A stretch of 64,000 nucleotides of DNA from Pyxicephalus adspersus (Eukaryota; Chordata; Amphibia; Anura; Pyxicephalidae): assembly GCF_032062135.1 (NCBI RefSeq), contig NC_092859.1, forward strand, positions 106,803,590 to 106,867,589. Reading direction: 5' to 3'. The position numbers and the translations under genes were made by a program. The notes under the pieces were generated by a model that did no database searches, was not told the origin of the DNA, and worked only from the letters and a program-made list of their open reading frames with translations. Within the stretch, counting starts at the first letter, position 1. The number at the start of each line of letters is the position of its first letter. Positions 1-12,300 of this stretch are shown one piece after another.

Positions 1-3000
1 AGCAGTAATTTCGCCAAAACCTCTTTGTCAGTCTGAATATAACTATTTTTATTTAACAAAGCAGTCAGTATACAAATGTGTGTACCTACAATATCAGGTA
101 GTAAAAAAAAAAGACATTAAAAAAGAGCAGATCTACCTATCAGCTGGTGAAAGCACTTTCACTCGCTGCAAAGCAGCCTGGTCAGGTTGAATCTGGGGGT
201 TAGTTCACCCTTTTCTATTAGCAATTTTAAAATAAAATGAACTATGACAGTGTTTAAGTGAAAAGTCACACTCTAAATGATTAGGAAAGGATAATTAACA
301 CCAAGGGGTCTTAGAGAATAGCTGTTAAGCTGAGGCATGTAGACCTCTGCAGGAAGGGGACTGCACAGAAGTAAAAACACTATCCTTTTACAATAACACA
401 ACCTTTTTATAATAAGCCCTATTCAGGAGGGCAAATTAGCTTTAGCTCAAATTCCCATCACTATGCAAATGGCCTGACCTAGGAGTGAGCTTGGCAGGTT
501 TGAACTAAGTGATTGTTCCAAGTTGTCTTTTGTACATTTTCTGCTACATAGGGGTGGTGTTCATAGAAATGGCTCTGAATATTTAGTTCAACTTGGTAGC
601 CTAAAAACTCAGTATAAACGGTTTTATACTGTTAGATTATTAAAAACTGCTTAATGGAAAAAAAAATTGCCATCCTTGTGTTAGGTCATTCATCTACATG
701 TTCTGACATTGATAAGTGCATTTAATGAGGTATCATTGATCTGTGCAGTAGGTGAAGACGAAGTGGCAGGTAAGGAGAAAAAAGGTTAAAGTCGCAGCAT
801 TTTTTTTTGTTAACAGAAAAAGAAATATTAAATACTGTTACCATTTACTATCACTCATTTTTAAAGGTAGTCTTTATCAACAAAACTGGTATTATCCCTT
901 TAGGTTTTTAAGTAAATATAGGTATATAAAAGTTCTGTCCTTTCTTATTTGATATAATTCTTTATTTTCCCTTTGCTTCCAATATATATATATATATATA
1001 TAATTGCTCTTCCTGCCTCTTGTACTTTCGTATAGGTCAGTGAGGATACTCATCATGGTAATAGGTTAATAGTCATGTGTAATTTTCAGACTCCTTGATA
1101 AGCTTCGGCACTATTTGTAATGTCTTTTAGACTTGTGGTCAAAAATTGCACACGCTCCCTACCACCCTTATTCAACTAATATATATTTTTTATGACATCC
1201 ACAGCGACAAACATTTTGTTGTGCGGTTGAGGTGCAGTTCTTCCTTAATGCTAAAAGCATTTACACAGCCAGAAGAGAGTTGGTGCTTTCAGCAACCATG
1301 TTGTTATCCACCACAACAGCAGCTGTGTGCACAAAATAGTTCCCATTTCAGATCAATAGGTGAGGTTGGGGGCACAGTTAAAGTAGAACTTTCACAAAAA
1401 AAAATCACATATCTCTACTGAAAAGCCCAGAGTGTGCTAAATACTGGCTTCTTTCTTCTTTCCAGAATTTGCTGTTCTATCCAGTGCTGCAATACCCTTT
1501 CATTCATCTGGGTTCTTTCTCACATCACCTTGCACCGCAAAGGCATGAGTTCAGGTGAAAGTTCTGTAAAAATAAAATGAGTGTCAATCACAGAAAGGAC
1601 AGCCCACAGCCTCCTGAGATATGTGACCCAAGTATCTCTGGAGCCTGCGGGTTTTTACCTTTAGTCTTTTCTGCCCCCAAAAAAGGCAGGAGAGAGGACC
1701 TCCCCAAAAAAGTTTAAAAAGACATTTCCTTTCCTTTATTTAAACAGGATAGCCACTCTTGTGCAGAATGTTGAAAATGTGGTGCAAGTCTAAAAATGGC
1801 TCTTTAAGTCCCTGGTCCAGCAGCAGTATTCGCCAGACACCAGTCCTCCAATCTAACATTGCAGTCTATAGCAAACCTCAGAGTGTGTGCTGGGGAGACC
1901 GATAATGTATCTGAGGCTACACGGCTAAAGGGAAGCAGGGGTTGCTTCTATTTCTTTGTTCTCCTTCTAGCTGCATGTGACACCACTGATCAGAATAAGC
2001 AGCTCCTAACAGGCTGAAACTTTTTGAGCTTTGCTTGAGAGAATAGGGATTCAGTTAGCATAAGAGAGTTTAGAAGTTTGTTTTAGAAATTGACAGGCAT
2101 GCTTCTTCCCAAGGAAACAGGGACTATTCTTGTGCTTAACAGATCACTTATCCTTTACTTGATTGCATAGTGTTTAGGTACCTAGTGCCCTGCTTGCCAA
2201 AAAGTCCACAAACACCCATAAGTGGACCCTGGCTGGAAAAAGTTAGGGCTACCACAGAGAGCTGACAGGCCACATGTGGTCTGCATGTTGGGCAACATGG
2301 CCTTAGTGAATATGATAAAACAAAGAGAAAATTTATTTTTTAAAACATAACCAATCAATTGCAAGGGAAAATACAAACAAGATTTCTGCTTTTGCATCAC
2401 TTAGCCTATTGAATAAAAAAAAGTTACACATGATTTGGTATTCATTATGAACTGATTTTTTTTTACTTTGTTTCACTAAATTCACAAAACTAACTGACAA
2501 CTCACTTTTGTAAGTGCTATTTCTTAGCAGATCAACCTTTGTTTTCTTAGGTAAAACAAATTTGCGGATGTGGCGGTATTTACAAAGTTATGTAATGTCT
2601 CCCCAAAGACTTAATAAAGCAATATTTCGTACATATGGTTTCCTTTCTGTATTTTCAGATGTATGTTTGCTGTTAAAAATAATGGTGGATAGTTAGTTAC
2701 TTTGCCATAACTTGTGTAAGCTTTAAGACATTGATGTAGAATCCATGGAACTGAAAAAAGGGCATATCCGCAGGATTTTGTTTCATATTATTGCCATTAC
2801 ATTTGCATTTGATTGGAGAAAAGGTTGAATAAACATCTTTACAACCGATTACATTAGTCTTCCATGTAACTGCTGGAAAAATGAATGGAATAAGTGAAAG
2901 CAATCTTCTGTGCCCAAGGTGAAATTGTTCATACTGGAAGGTAGGTACTTGTGATGGATTAGCACATGTGTTCCTAAATATGATGTAATAATTAGTGCCT

Positions 3001-4200
3001 ATGGGCTATAAAAATAACTCCGAGCCAGCAGACACAAAGACCATGTCACTATTACATAAAAAGACATCGATCACTCTGCTGGTAAGAAATTACAAACACC
3101 TGACCAACTGCAGGGAACATTTTTTCTGAAGGAGTTGATAAGATACCAGCCCTTAAAGCGTTCATCACCTTTAACATTCATCATTGAAATAAACCCCAGT
3201 GCATGTTCTCCCTATCCTTTACCCACTTACCTAGAAACCTGAGATGAGTTTGAAAATGAGTGTAGTAAATCTTCTTGGGCTACCTCCACCAGTACAAATA
3301 ATGTACATGTGCCTTATTGTTTGAACTGGAAATGTATCATGTGAGAAACTGTCAACATTTGACGCAGAACCACCTCAGAGGTGATTCATGCCATGTTTCT
3401 TTAAAATGTATAATGTAAAACAGTTGAGTATTTATATAGCACGGATTCTGTGCATAGTATTGTGTACGATATGTAAAGATCTGCTTGAATTAAATGCAGA
3501 TTCTCATAAAACTTTTATTTCTTGAGATGTTCCAGTTTCTCATATTTGTCTGTTTCGCATTATAATTGCAGTCACACATACCACTATTAATGGGTGATAG
3601 TTCAGTCATGCTGTGTCATTTCTAATAAAAGTCTGAAGTCATGGTAGGGTCACAATATGTGCATGTTGTTTGTTTTTAATTAATGTATTTTTAAATCTGA
3701 ATCGGATAAAATGTTTGTTTTTTTCATTTATGGATTTAAAAAGTTTAATCGTATAAAATTGTGTTAATTTGGTTCTCCAGTATGTCAAAAAAATGTATTT
3801 TCACAAAAATGTACATAAAAATGAAAGGCCATTTGGGATTTCCAATGACAAAGCCCTTACCATAACATTGTCACCAGCATTTCTGGGGGGAGGGGACTTC
3901 CAGTGGCGTGCAACCTGAACTCCTGCTGTATGTTTAGTTAAATAGGAAATGGATCCCTATTGCCAGTCTGTCCCAGCAAGCACCCAATCATTCCCACCTG
4001 GAGTGAGAACTGTCCCGCTGGATGTGGGTCTAATGTGTTATTGGTCTGCAGGTATGGGTCAGACAAATTATTGGCTCTGGTGTGTTTGGGGAAGATAAAT
4101 AAAAAACGTTGCCTTTTTTGTGTTTGTTTGCTAAAAGATAATTTTAACCTGAAAGGCCAAAATGACCATGACATCAATGTACTGTATAAATACCATATAC
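1..4200. other. AT-rich non-coding stretch, no supported gene
   Basis: Only short open frames occur, none with a domain, motif or composition I recognise. The only structure I can support inside it is the (TA)n tract at 981-1002. It could be intronic or intergenic; the sequence does not decide. Confidence 0.6.
981..1002. repeat. (TA)n microsatellite
   Basis: About ten uninterrupted TA units after a pyrimidine-rich stretch. Simple repeat without further context. Confidence 0.9.
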
Positions 4201-4537
4201 TTAGGCTACGTACATATGTGCAATAATTGTCATTCAAAGAAAATGTACACACACTAGATACGATTGTTTGAACAATGCAGGAAGTGATGTGTATCAAAGG
4301 AACGTTCGTTCGTCCCGCATGCGGAGAACAATCCTCAATCACTGAACACACTATAGATAGCAAACAATCGTCACAAAAATAAATCTGCCAGGACGGACAT
4401 TCATTTCAAGCGTCATTCCTAGTTCATCGTCGATGTTGGCCTGTGATTGTGTACTTTTTTTGTTAACGATTATCTAACGATGTGTCGTGATTTGTTTGTT
4501 TCTAATGACAATTTTTGCACATGTGTATATAGCCTTA
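4201..4537. mobile_element. Harbinger-like MITE
   Basis: A 331-bp element (4204-4534) has imperfect terminal inverted repeats of about 30 bp: the left end begins GGCTACGTACATATGTGC and the right end, reverse-complemented, begins GGCTATATACACATGTGC. It is flanked by TTA on both sides (4201-4203 and 4535-4537). A 3-bp TTA/TAA duplication is typical of the PIF/Harbinger superfamily, so that assignment is an inference from target-site length and end sequence. There is no transposase, so it would have depended on an autonomous relative. The interior carries several ACGATTGT/AACGTTCG-like short inverted motifs. A related end starts at 63816. Confidence 0.65.
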
Positions 4538-4618
4538 CCAGCTCATTAAAGGAGCTAAAGGTCAGAGCTGTTGTTTAAGCTCTTAGACACACATTGTTTC
4601 CCTATCATTTTGGGTGCA

Positions 4619-4652
<34 letters not shown>

Positions 4653-4983
4653 TCTGTGCTAATACATCCAAAAAGTCATTAAATTACTAATATGTTTAGA
4701 TCTACAGCTTTTATTAAAATTTCACCTAGTGATAAGCTATGAAATTGTTGTTCATCATTCTGGCATAGGCTGAATTTTGCTATCTCCAAAATGTGCCCTT
4801 GCATTGTCACCGATGGAGACTACATATGGCTTTTTTTTTCACGGTTGCCACCAGTAAACCAGATCTAAAGAATCCTATATAGCCATGTGCTATAGTGTAT
4901 GTAGATAGATAGCAAGTGATTTCAAAGAGTAAACATAAAATCAACAGCATTGGTAATTATCAATACCCTTAGTTACCCTTGTA
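4538..4983. other. Non-coding spacer with (TA)n tract
   Basis: A (TA)n microsatellite occupies about 4621-4649. Otherwise no gene or repeat recognised. The last two bases (TA, 4982-4983) are the target duplication of the adjoining mariner. Confidence 0.6.
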
Positions 4984-6245
4984 CGAGGGGGTGCTGAGAA
5001 GTTCCTGGTTTTGCCCAGAAAGAGGAGAGCCGGAGTTATGAAATAACACATTTATTCAACATTTTCCCCCCTGAGACTGATGCACTTGGTACAGGGTAGT
5101 TGCAGCTTTCCTAGACCGTTTAAATAAAAGTCCTTTGGTTGGGCCTCAAACCAGCTCTCAGCAGCATCTTTAACTTCAAAAATGTCCTCAAAACTTTGCC
5201 CCTTCAGGTATTTCTTCAAATTCGGGAACAGATTATAGTTCGAAGGGGTCAGGTCAGGTGAGTAGGGGGATGGTGGATCAATTGGAAACCCAGGGTGTTC
5301 ATTTGGCAGCCATAATGTTGGACATGTGTGCAGGTGCATTGTCTTGCAAAAAAAGGAACCCTTTGGTCAACTTTCCATGGCTTTTCATCTTAATTGCCTC
5401 CTTCAGCTGGTTAAGCAAGTTAGCATAATACTGTCCAGTGATAGTCGAACCCTGAGGTAGGTAGCCCACCCACAGAATACGGTATTTGTCCCAGAAAAAG
5501 GACGCCATCGCTTTTTCAGCCGATTTCTGGGTTCTGAACTTCTTCGGCCACAGGGACCCGCTGTGCCGCCATTCCTTTGACTGTTCCTTGGTTTCAGGAT
5601 CAAAGATGTGGAGAGAAGTTTTATCCTAAGTCACTAACCTAGCCGAAAACTCCTGTGCAGCTTCAAAGTTGGCCAAAACGGCTCTGGATGCTTCAACTCC
5701 TTCCTTCTTCTGATCACTGTTCAAACATTTGAACATGATCAAACCCACTTTGCTGGAAGCTTGCGCATGTTTATGATAGTGGTGAGAACAAACCCAACTC
5801 TCTCCCATGAGATGTCAACTATCTGGGCTATCTTGTTTGGGGATATTAGCTGGTCATCATTAATCAGCTCATGGACAGCATCGCAGGTTGCTGGGCTCAG
5901 CTTTAATGGTGAAATGCCCAGTCTTGAAACGAGAAATCCAGGTTTTGACAGTGCTGTAGGAAGGACACATATCCTTCAGTGTTTGTGGCATCTCAGTGTG
6001 AATGTCCTTTGCTGACTTTCCCTGAAGAAACAAAAACTTCATGACGGCCCATAATCCAACGATGTGAAACTTGCTTGTGCCTCTGCCATCACAGCTTCTC
6101 ACTAAAAGAAAAAACAGTTTTAAGAATTGAAAAGACCTGATATTTGCATAGTTACATACTAAGATAGGCTGTGATTTGCCCCCACACTCATTTTTCTATT
6201 TCATCTGTAAGGGGTCAAAGCCAGGAACTTCTCAGCACCCCTTCG
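4984..6245 (-). mobile_element. Mariner transposon, full length, dead
   Basis: A 1262-bp element is bounded by TA target duplications (4982-4983 and 6246-6247). Its terminal inverted repeats differ at one of the outer 25 bases; both contain GGTGCTGAGAAGTTCCTGG. The length, TA target and single transposase gene filling the interior on the minus strand are those of a Tc1/mariner-superfamily mariner. Both ends are intact but the transposase is broken, so this copy could be moved only by another source. The second copy at 34208-34913 shares end and coding sequence. Confidence 0.93.
5052..6089 (-). pseudogene. Mariner transposase pseudogene
   Basis: The gene would encode a cut-and-paste transposase acting on the element's own ends. 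Read from the ATG at 6089, the N-terminal helix-turn-helix region is recognisable (GKSAKDIHTEMPQTL, then YSTVKTWISRFKTGHFTI), followed by the RNase-H-like catalytic part: QDNAPAH with its Asp codon at 5341-5343, then YSPDL and PNLKKYLKG, ending CISLRGENVE. Lesions: a 1-bp loss near 6055 shifts the frame; about 35 bp present in the second copy are missing near 5900; a short insertion lies near 5730; a TAG stop (5626-5628) replaces the Glu before the first catalytic Asp (5623-5625); about 2 bp are lost near 5300. The third catalytic position reads Asn (AAC, 5238-5240) where DD34D mariners have Asp. The family call is secure; activity is excluded. Confidence 0.92.
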
Positions 6246-6247
6246 TA

Positions 6248-8454
6248 GAGTAGACTCTTGTTTTTGTAAACTATAGGGTAAAAATGAGATTTTCTTATAT
6301 TACCCAACTAAAATTACAGCCTAAATTACCCCATTTGTACCATATTTTCACAAGCAATAACCACTCTTTGCTAATATGTGAAAGATTTCCTATAAGGCTA
6401 AATAGTTGGTACATTAAAAAATCATATTACATAGGAATAAACATGATAGAGGTTCTAATTTTATATTAGTTTTTTTAACAGGTAACTCTAATAAGTATGT
6501 ATAGTTTAAAGAAACCTTAGGCACTATATCCCTGCCCATTGAGGGAAAATTATGAAAGACTGGCACAGCACTACAAGGACAAGTATGCTCTGCCATATTC
6601 TGAAGTTTTGGATTTTTAACAGTTGCAGTAAATGAAGGTTGGGAAGTGAGGAATTACTGGTGAGAGAAGTATAAAGTGTTCAGAAGAGCTTCACATAAAC
6701 ATATCATGTTGCCCTGTGCAAAACGACAGTGTTTATTTAGATACCCTAACACCATGCTTGCCTGCCATCTAAATGAATAGGCAGTTATATTGTAGGACTA
6801 CATAGGACTGCCAACCCGCACCATAGTATTTCTGATTGAAGTGGTCTATCACAAGTATAGGCCAATAGTAAATCATATGAGAGTGGGTGGATGATGTGAA
6901 TATCGGAGCCCCTGGCTTTATGTTTCAAGGAAGTTTTACAATGTAATAGATCATTTGTCTAGGGGCCCACCATGTGTGGTTGTTTCCAGTTTAGGGGGAG
7001 TTCACTCTAAACAAATAAAAGTAAATATCGTATGGATCCATTTCAAGTATAATATATCAGTGTCATTTGTTTAATCATTTGCTTCATGAAATAATACTAC
7101 ATGTGACCAAGCATGTCCCTTTTTGCAGAGGGAAGAAGGTAGTTTGATTGAACAGAGAAACAAATTTTTCTCTGATTTTAGAAATTAGTGCATTAAAGTC
7201 ATATGACTTTACGGATATTGAAAATCCAATATGAATTAAAACGTTTTTTCACATGAAGAGTATAACATCATTGAACATTCCGATCATCATCTAATATTTA
7301 ATGTGGTTTATTTAAACCTCTTGTAACAAACACCCAATTTATTCATTTTTAAAAATCCAGTTTTTACTGTTGCAGGTAAAATGAAGATACATAAAGTAAT
7401 TAGAAAAATGACAGTAGCTGTCAACTCGTGTCAGCCATAGCTTAGCTGAGGGCACACATTTAAATAAATAAAATCCAGTCCCGGGATAGGAATATCTCAG
7501 TTCAGTGTTTATTGACATAGGAAATAGCCATTTTGCAGCAAGTACACAGTAATATAATTCTTGACCTTTGTAGACCCACCATAGTGAGAGTGGTATTCGG
7601 AATTCAAGTGCACAAGTGATGACAGTCTAAAGACACTTCATTTATTTGTTGCTAACCTAGGGTGGCCAGATGTCTGTTTTAATTCAAAGGTACACTTGTT
7701 TTAAATGGCATTGGGATGCATTTTTTATTTTAATTTTTACAAACTGCATTTTATATAGTGGATTTAATGATAAAATAAAATTAAAACTTTATGACCAGAT
7801 TTAACTTTTATACCATATTATATTAGCTCTTTGAACTTTAGAATGGCTGTATATGGTTCACCATTGTTGTAACTGAGGCTGAATGAATTAATTAAATCTC
7901 TTTCAGGAAAAAATCGTTAACAGTATTGTAAAACATATTCAAATCTATCTAGAAGGGAAAAATATACTTACCAAAAAAGTAAGACTTTGTTTTGATGGTG
8001 GAATGTTTAGGGGAATTTGAGATTTTCCAGGTTAAGTAGTAATCCAAGTAGGTATAAACACAAATCATCAGGTTAAGCAAATCATTTTTTTTATTATCAT
8101 CAATACATTTCCCATGGAATATGTATCTAAGTTTTAAATAGGTGACAACGCGTTACACTGCAGCTAAAGGATCTCTTAAAGTCTTTTCTCCAATTACCAC
8201 GCACAAAAAAAGTATAAGTAAACTCTAACCATAAACTTCTGTTATGAGAAATAGACAAAGAGAAGGTTTTTTTGGCCAAAAAAAATTGTAATAATGTTAG
8301 TTTCTCATAATACAAAGTACAAATATTCACTGATACCTGATTTCACAGAAGGATCAGTATTAATCAAGTTAGATCAATTGCAAAGTAGACAATAACCATC
8401 TATTAGCATGCTTTATGTGTAATTGGTCACAAAAATTTGCATACGTAAGGTAGT
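6248..8454. other. AT-rich non-coding stretch
   Basis: No gene, tandem repeat or transposon end recognised. Open frames are short and chance-like. Confidence 0.55.
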
Positions 8455-8498
8455 GATACTCGACGCGTTTCGCCCGATGTAGACTTCCTCCGGGGTAG
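8455..8498 (-). ncRNA. Hammerhead-ribozyme-like relic
   Basis: On the minus strand the segment reads as the parts of a type-I hammerhead. They are a UACCC arm (8497-8493), a core CGGAGGA (8492-8486) where CUGANGA is expected, a short GUCU...GGGC helix, GAAAC (8471-8467), and GCGUC, after which cleavage would fall. A GAGUA arm (8461-8457) then pairs with UACCC except for one A-C mismatch. ACGCGU between GAAA and the cleavage site is self-complementary, which fits the very short stem III of hammerheads reported in Penelope-like retroelements. Against it: one invariant core base is wrong (U4 to G) and one unpaired A lies before stem II. It is at best an inactive relic, and no Penelope coding sequence is visible nearby. 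The family assignment is inference. Confidence 0.35.
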
Positions 8499-8750
8499 CG
8501 ATACATTAGGCGATACGTTAAAATAAACTGTTATTTAATGTCTTTTGGAATGTTTTATATACCATTGGAAACATTTGGTTATATCTATTTAATAAATACT
8601 GCAGATTTTTACAGATATTCAGAGCTGTCTTGTATCTTCTGCATACTTCCTATCTTAATGAGCCCTCCTAGTTCTTATCAGAACTACAGAATGACTAATC
8701 TTTATACTGTAGAGATTTGACAGTGAGTATATTTGAAGATTTTAGCTTAG

Positions 8751-8990
8751 GGGCAGCAGGGTGGCTCAGGGGTAGGACTCTTGCCTTTGCACCGCTAGGT
8801 CCACATCCCAAAAACATGCAGTGAAGTTAATTGGCTTCCCCACAAAAAGTTGGCCTTAGACTGTGTAAATGAAATATAACTATGGTTGGGACATTGGATT
8901 GTGAGCCCCTTTGAGGCACAGTTAGTGACATGACTTTGTACAGTGCTGTGTAATATGCTGGCACTATATAAATACTGTATATTAATAATA
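8751..8990 (+). mobile_element. tRNA-headed SINE with L2-like tail (copy 1)
   Basis: It begins GGGCAGCAGGGTGGCTCAGG, which matches a Pol III A-box in a tRNA-like head. It then jumps over the B-box region found in the 30.6-kb copy, an internal deletion of about 70 bp. It ends in GCACTATATAAATACTG followed by a TAATAATA tail. The 3' part (ATTGTGAGCCCC...) resembles the end of the L2 LINE at 32.5 kb. Truncated, non-coding. Confidence 0.75.
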
Positions 8991-9258
8991 GCAAAAGATG
9001 CAGTGTGTTGTCAGCCCTCAACAGAATTTAGGGTCTCATGCATTTCTGGCAGATATAAGTATTGCTCTATATTTTCAAGGTCTGTATAGGGATGAAACAT
9101 GAAGTAGATATAGCAGAAATGTACTACATATTTCATTTTTCCCTATGTAGTCTTCACTACATCCTTTTTAACAGCCCACTGCTCTCAGATATGTGGGAAA
9201 TGGTTGCAACGATTGCAGTCTAAACAGTAAGTTAGAGCTGGTTGTAAAAATTTTTTTA

Positions 9259-9305
<47 letters not shown>

Positions 9306-12300
9306 TAGAAGTTGCTGCTGAAAAGGAGTGGGATTTTTTTTTTTTGGCATAGGTTCCATTTCTTTGATTTTTTTACAGAAAGTATAAAAACTGCAATATT
9401 CAAAAAAATATTTAAAATAGATTTAGAGGTCAAAGACTTTCCTGGGACTTGGACTGGTTATTGACTGACATACCAGGGAATATTGTGGATATTCTAATGT
9501 TGCATGGTGTTAAGTAAACCTTGAAGTCAGTGAATGGATTTTCTTCTATGGATCTCTTGTTGCCCATGTATGCTAAAAGAAATGAATTTGTTTCACAAAA
9601 TGCATGACTCTGTGTAACCCAACCGCAACAGAAGCATATTCCTGTTCTTTGAAATACTGTATCATTATATTATAAAGTATAGCCTGCTAGAGAAATATGA
9701 GCCATTTGAACTATCCTGTCCTCTAAATAATTGGGTACTAAAACCGCAATGTTCATTCACTGCCTGCAGTAAAAGTAATATAAAAATAACCCCTGAACAG
9801 CATGACGTTTTTCTGGAAGGTCATAAAGTTCCTTGATATCTATTGGGGTCTCTAGAGAGACCTTTTAATGTTGCAGATTTTTCACAGCAGTTGCATGTAG
9901 TGAATAGCTTGTTCTTTATAGAGAGCTTAATCACTTTTTTTTATGTGACAATGTTAGATTGCCTTTGAATAGTTTGAAATCTGAATGAATACATCTGTGT
10001 GTCTCTGATGCATACTTTTGTGAATCTTAAAATTAAAGCTAGCAGGTTTACAAGTTCAATATCCAATCATTTCTTTTTCAACATGAACACATACATTTAG
10101 AAGTATCTGCAAGGTAATGTAAAGTCTTTTCAATGTTTTTCATTTTTTATTTTTAAAAAAGATCAACTTAATGTATATAATCTTATCAATATGTATTATA
10201 TATATTTTTTTATGTATACCTTGTTATAATACATGTAGATATAAAAAAAAACATTTTTCATTACGTATGAAGGGTATGCTTCTGATTTGCAGAGGTACAC
10301 AATGGCTTTATTGCTTCTCTAGATAATGGGACTGATTTACAAAAAAAAGAAAGGAATGGTATCTTTGCTTGATAAAACAAAAGTGATTTGGTAAAGTAAA
10401 AATGAACACTTTGATCACACAGGAATTTTATTAAAATATAATATTTCCTTGCACACGGTTCAATGATTAAAGTTTGCTTTTCCTTATCTTCATCTGAAAA
10501 GAAGAACCTTATTTAGCAACAGCGGAAACTTTAGGCATAAGATTTCAATTTTCTCAGACTCAGTTACTCCTCATAGCAGACAGCTATAGAAAGTGCACTG
10601 AACCCTTAAAGCTGCAAAGTACACAGTTGCTACTCATATTATATAATAAATATTTATAACTATACTAGGTCTGTCCCTGTACTGTCTAAAATGATGTTTG
10701 TTTCAATTAGGTTAGCATACCAAGGCTGTTATCTGGAATTTCCAAAGCTATTACCCGTGGCGACACTTCTAAGATATCTGATATGTAAAATTATGCTACC
10801 TATGGTGAATATGCCCATTATGAGGTTTCCTTTTCCACTGATCTCAGCATTTTACTACTCTGTCTGTTATTTTTTCAGGGTTGTGAATTAGACCTACTGA
10901 AGTAAGTGGGATTTTATTTACCAAACAAAATAAAAGGCACAACAGGAGGATCTGGGTAAACTCAAGAAAAAACTAGTAAATGAGTATCTTCACACTGGGG
11001 TTTAAAAGGTAACAGCACACACCAAGAAGGAAAAAGCACATACATGAATCTTTACTTGTTGTCTAGACAAAAGTACATGTATATATTTAGGTCCTCAGCC
11101 AACATACATAAGGCAATTACCTAATATACTAATTACTTAAATACTTAGGTTAAATACTCTATGCAGAAAAACACATTTATTCAGGTATATATACTTTAAA
11201 AAATGTTTTAAAAGCAGCAAGTATAGGTACCTTCTTTATACAGAGTGTCTGGCTTTTTGCTCTCCCATGCATATCAGAACTTTGTCTAAGGGAGGAAAAA
11301 GCAGTTCAGGAACCAATCAGTTGGGCTGCAGTGCTCATGTAATAATATAGAATATGTTGATAGGAAAGAGAACATATTGGCAGGTAAATATGCCTATCAG
11401 TTTTCCGTTTCTCATTTAACTGTTCTGTTAGTAGTCCGGGTAGGGACATAAAATAGACCTCCCAACTTTTACAAATACCAAAGTATGTAGAAAAATAAAT
11501 GACACAGTCCTGCCATGCCCCCATTTATTGAATAAAGAGCTTTACTTACAACTATTTTTCCTTTTATATCATCTTCTCTAAATAAATGATATAATTCAGA
11601 GGCTGGATGAAAGTTTAGTGTAAAATACATTTTAAATAGTTAAACAATGCAATTTATATAGGGGTGAATATATTTACCCAAAAAGAAGAACAACTGAGGA
11701 GGAAAGAGGGATAGAAGCACTTGGTTTTGCAAGAAGGACAGTGCCTCCACATCAGGGACAGTTGGGAGCCATGATAACCTAGTTACTTTACTGTACTAAA
11801 GTAAAGTCAGGTCTCCAGTTTGGCTGTGCTGCCTGGCAGAGCTGTGTACACTATAGGAATGGACAGAAATTGAATTCCTTTCGCAGGCAGATCAACCCCA
11901 ATGTCTGAATATTTCTTTTTGCCTGGAGCTAGCTTTACCTGTACATTTTAGTCATTAGCATAGCTAATTTTTGCCTTACCTTACTTTTTGCACTCTTGTA
12001 TTCAGCCCTCTCCTGTGCCGAAAGCAATATTTAAATGTCCCTGCACACCGTATCCACACAACAAAACTATGAAGTTGTCTCATGTATTTTGAGCCATATA
12101 GCCCTTAGTGGTCATTTCTTAGGGAGGTTTGAATGCAAATATAGTGAAATAGACTGTGAGAGGCAGTGCAGTGAGTCTCCCTGTCCTTGCTGAAGTATAC
12201 TATTCTGCTGCCATGGTGTTTAAATCACACATACTTAAGCTAAATCTACACTCCGTGGGATCACTAAGCAGTTCAGTTGGTTAAAGCGCTAAGGGGTTGT

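Noticed and set aside
3938..4363. 141-codon open frame on the minus strand
   Set aside because: It runs into the Harbinger-like MITE and shows no domain or codon pattern; a by-product of the repeat and low complexity.
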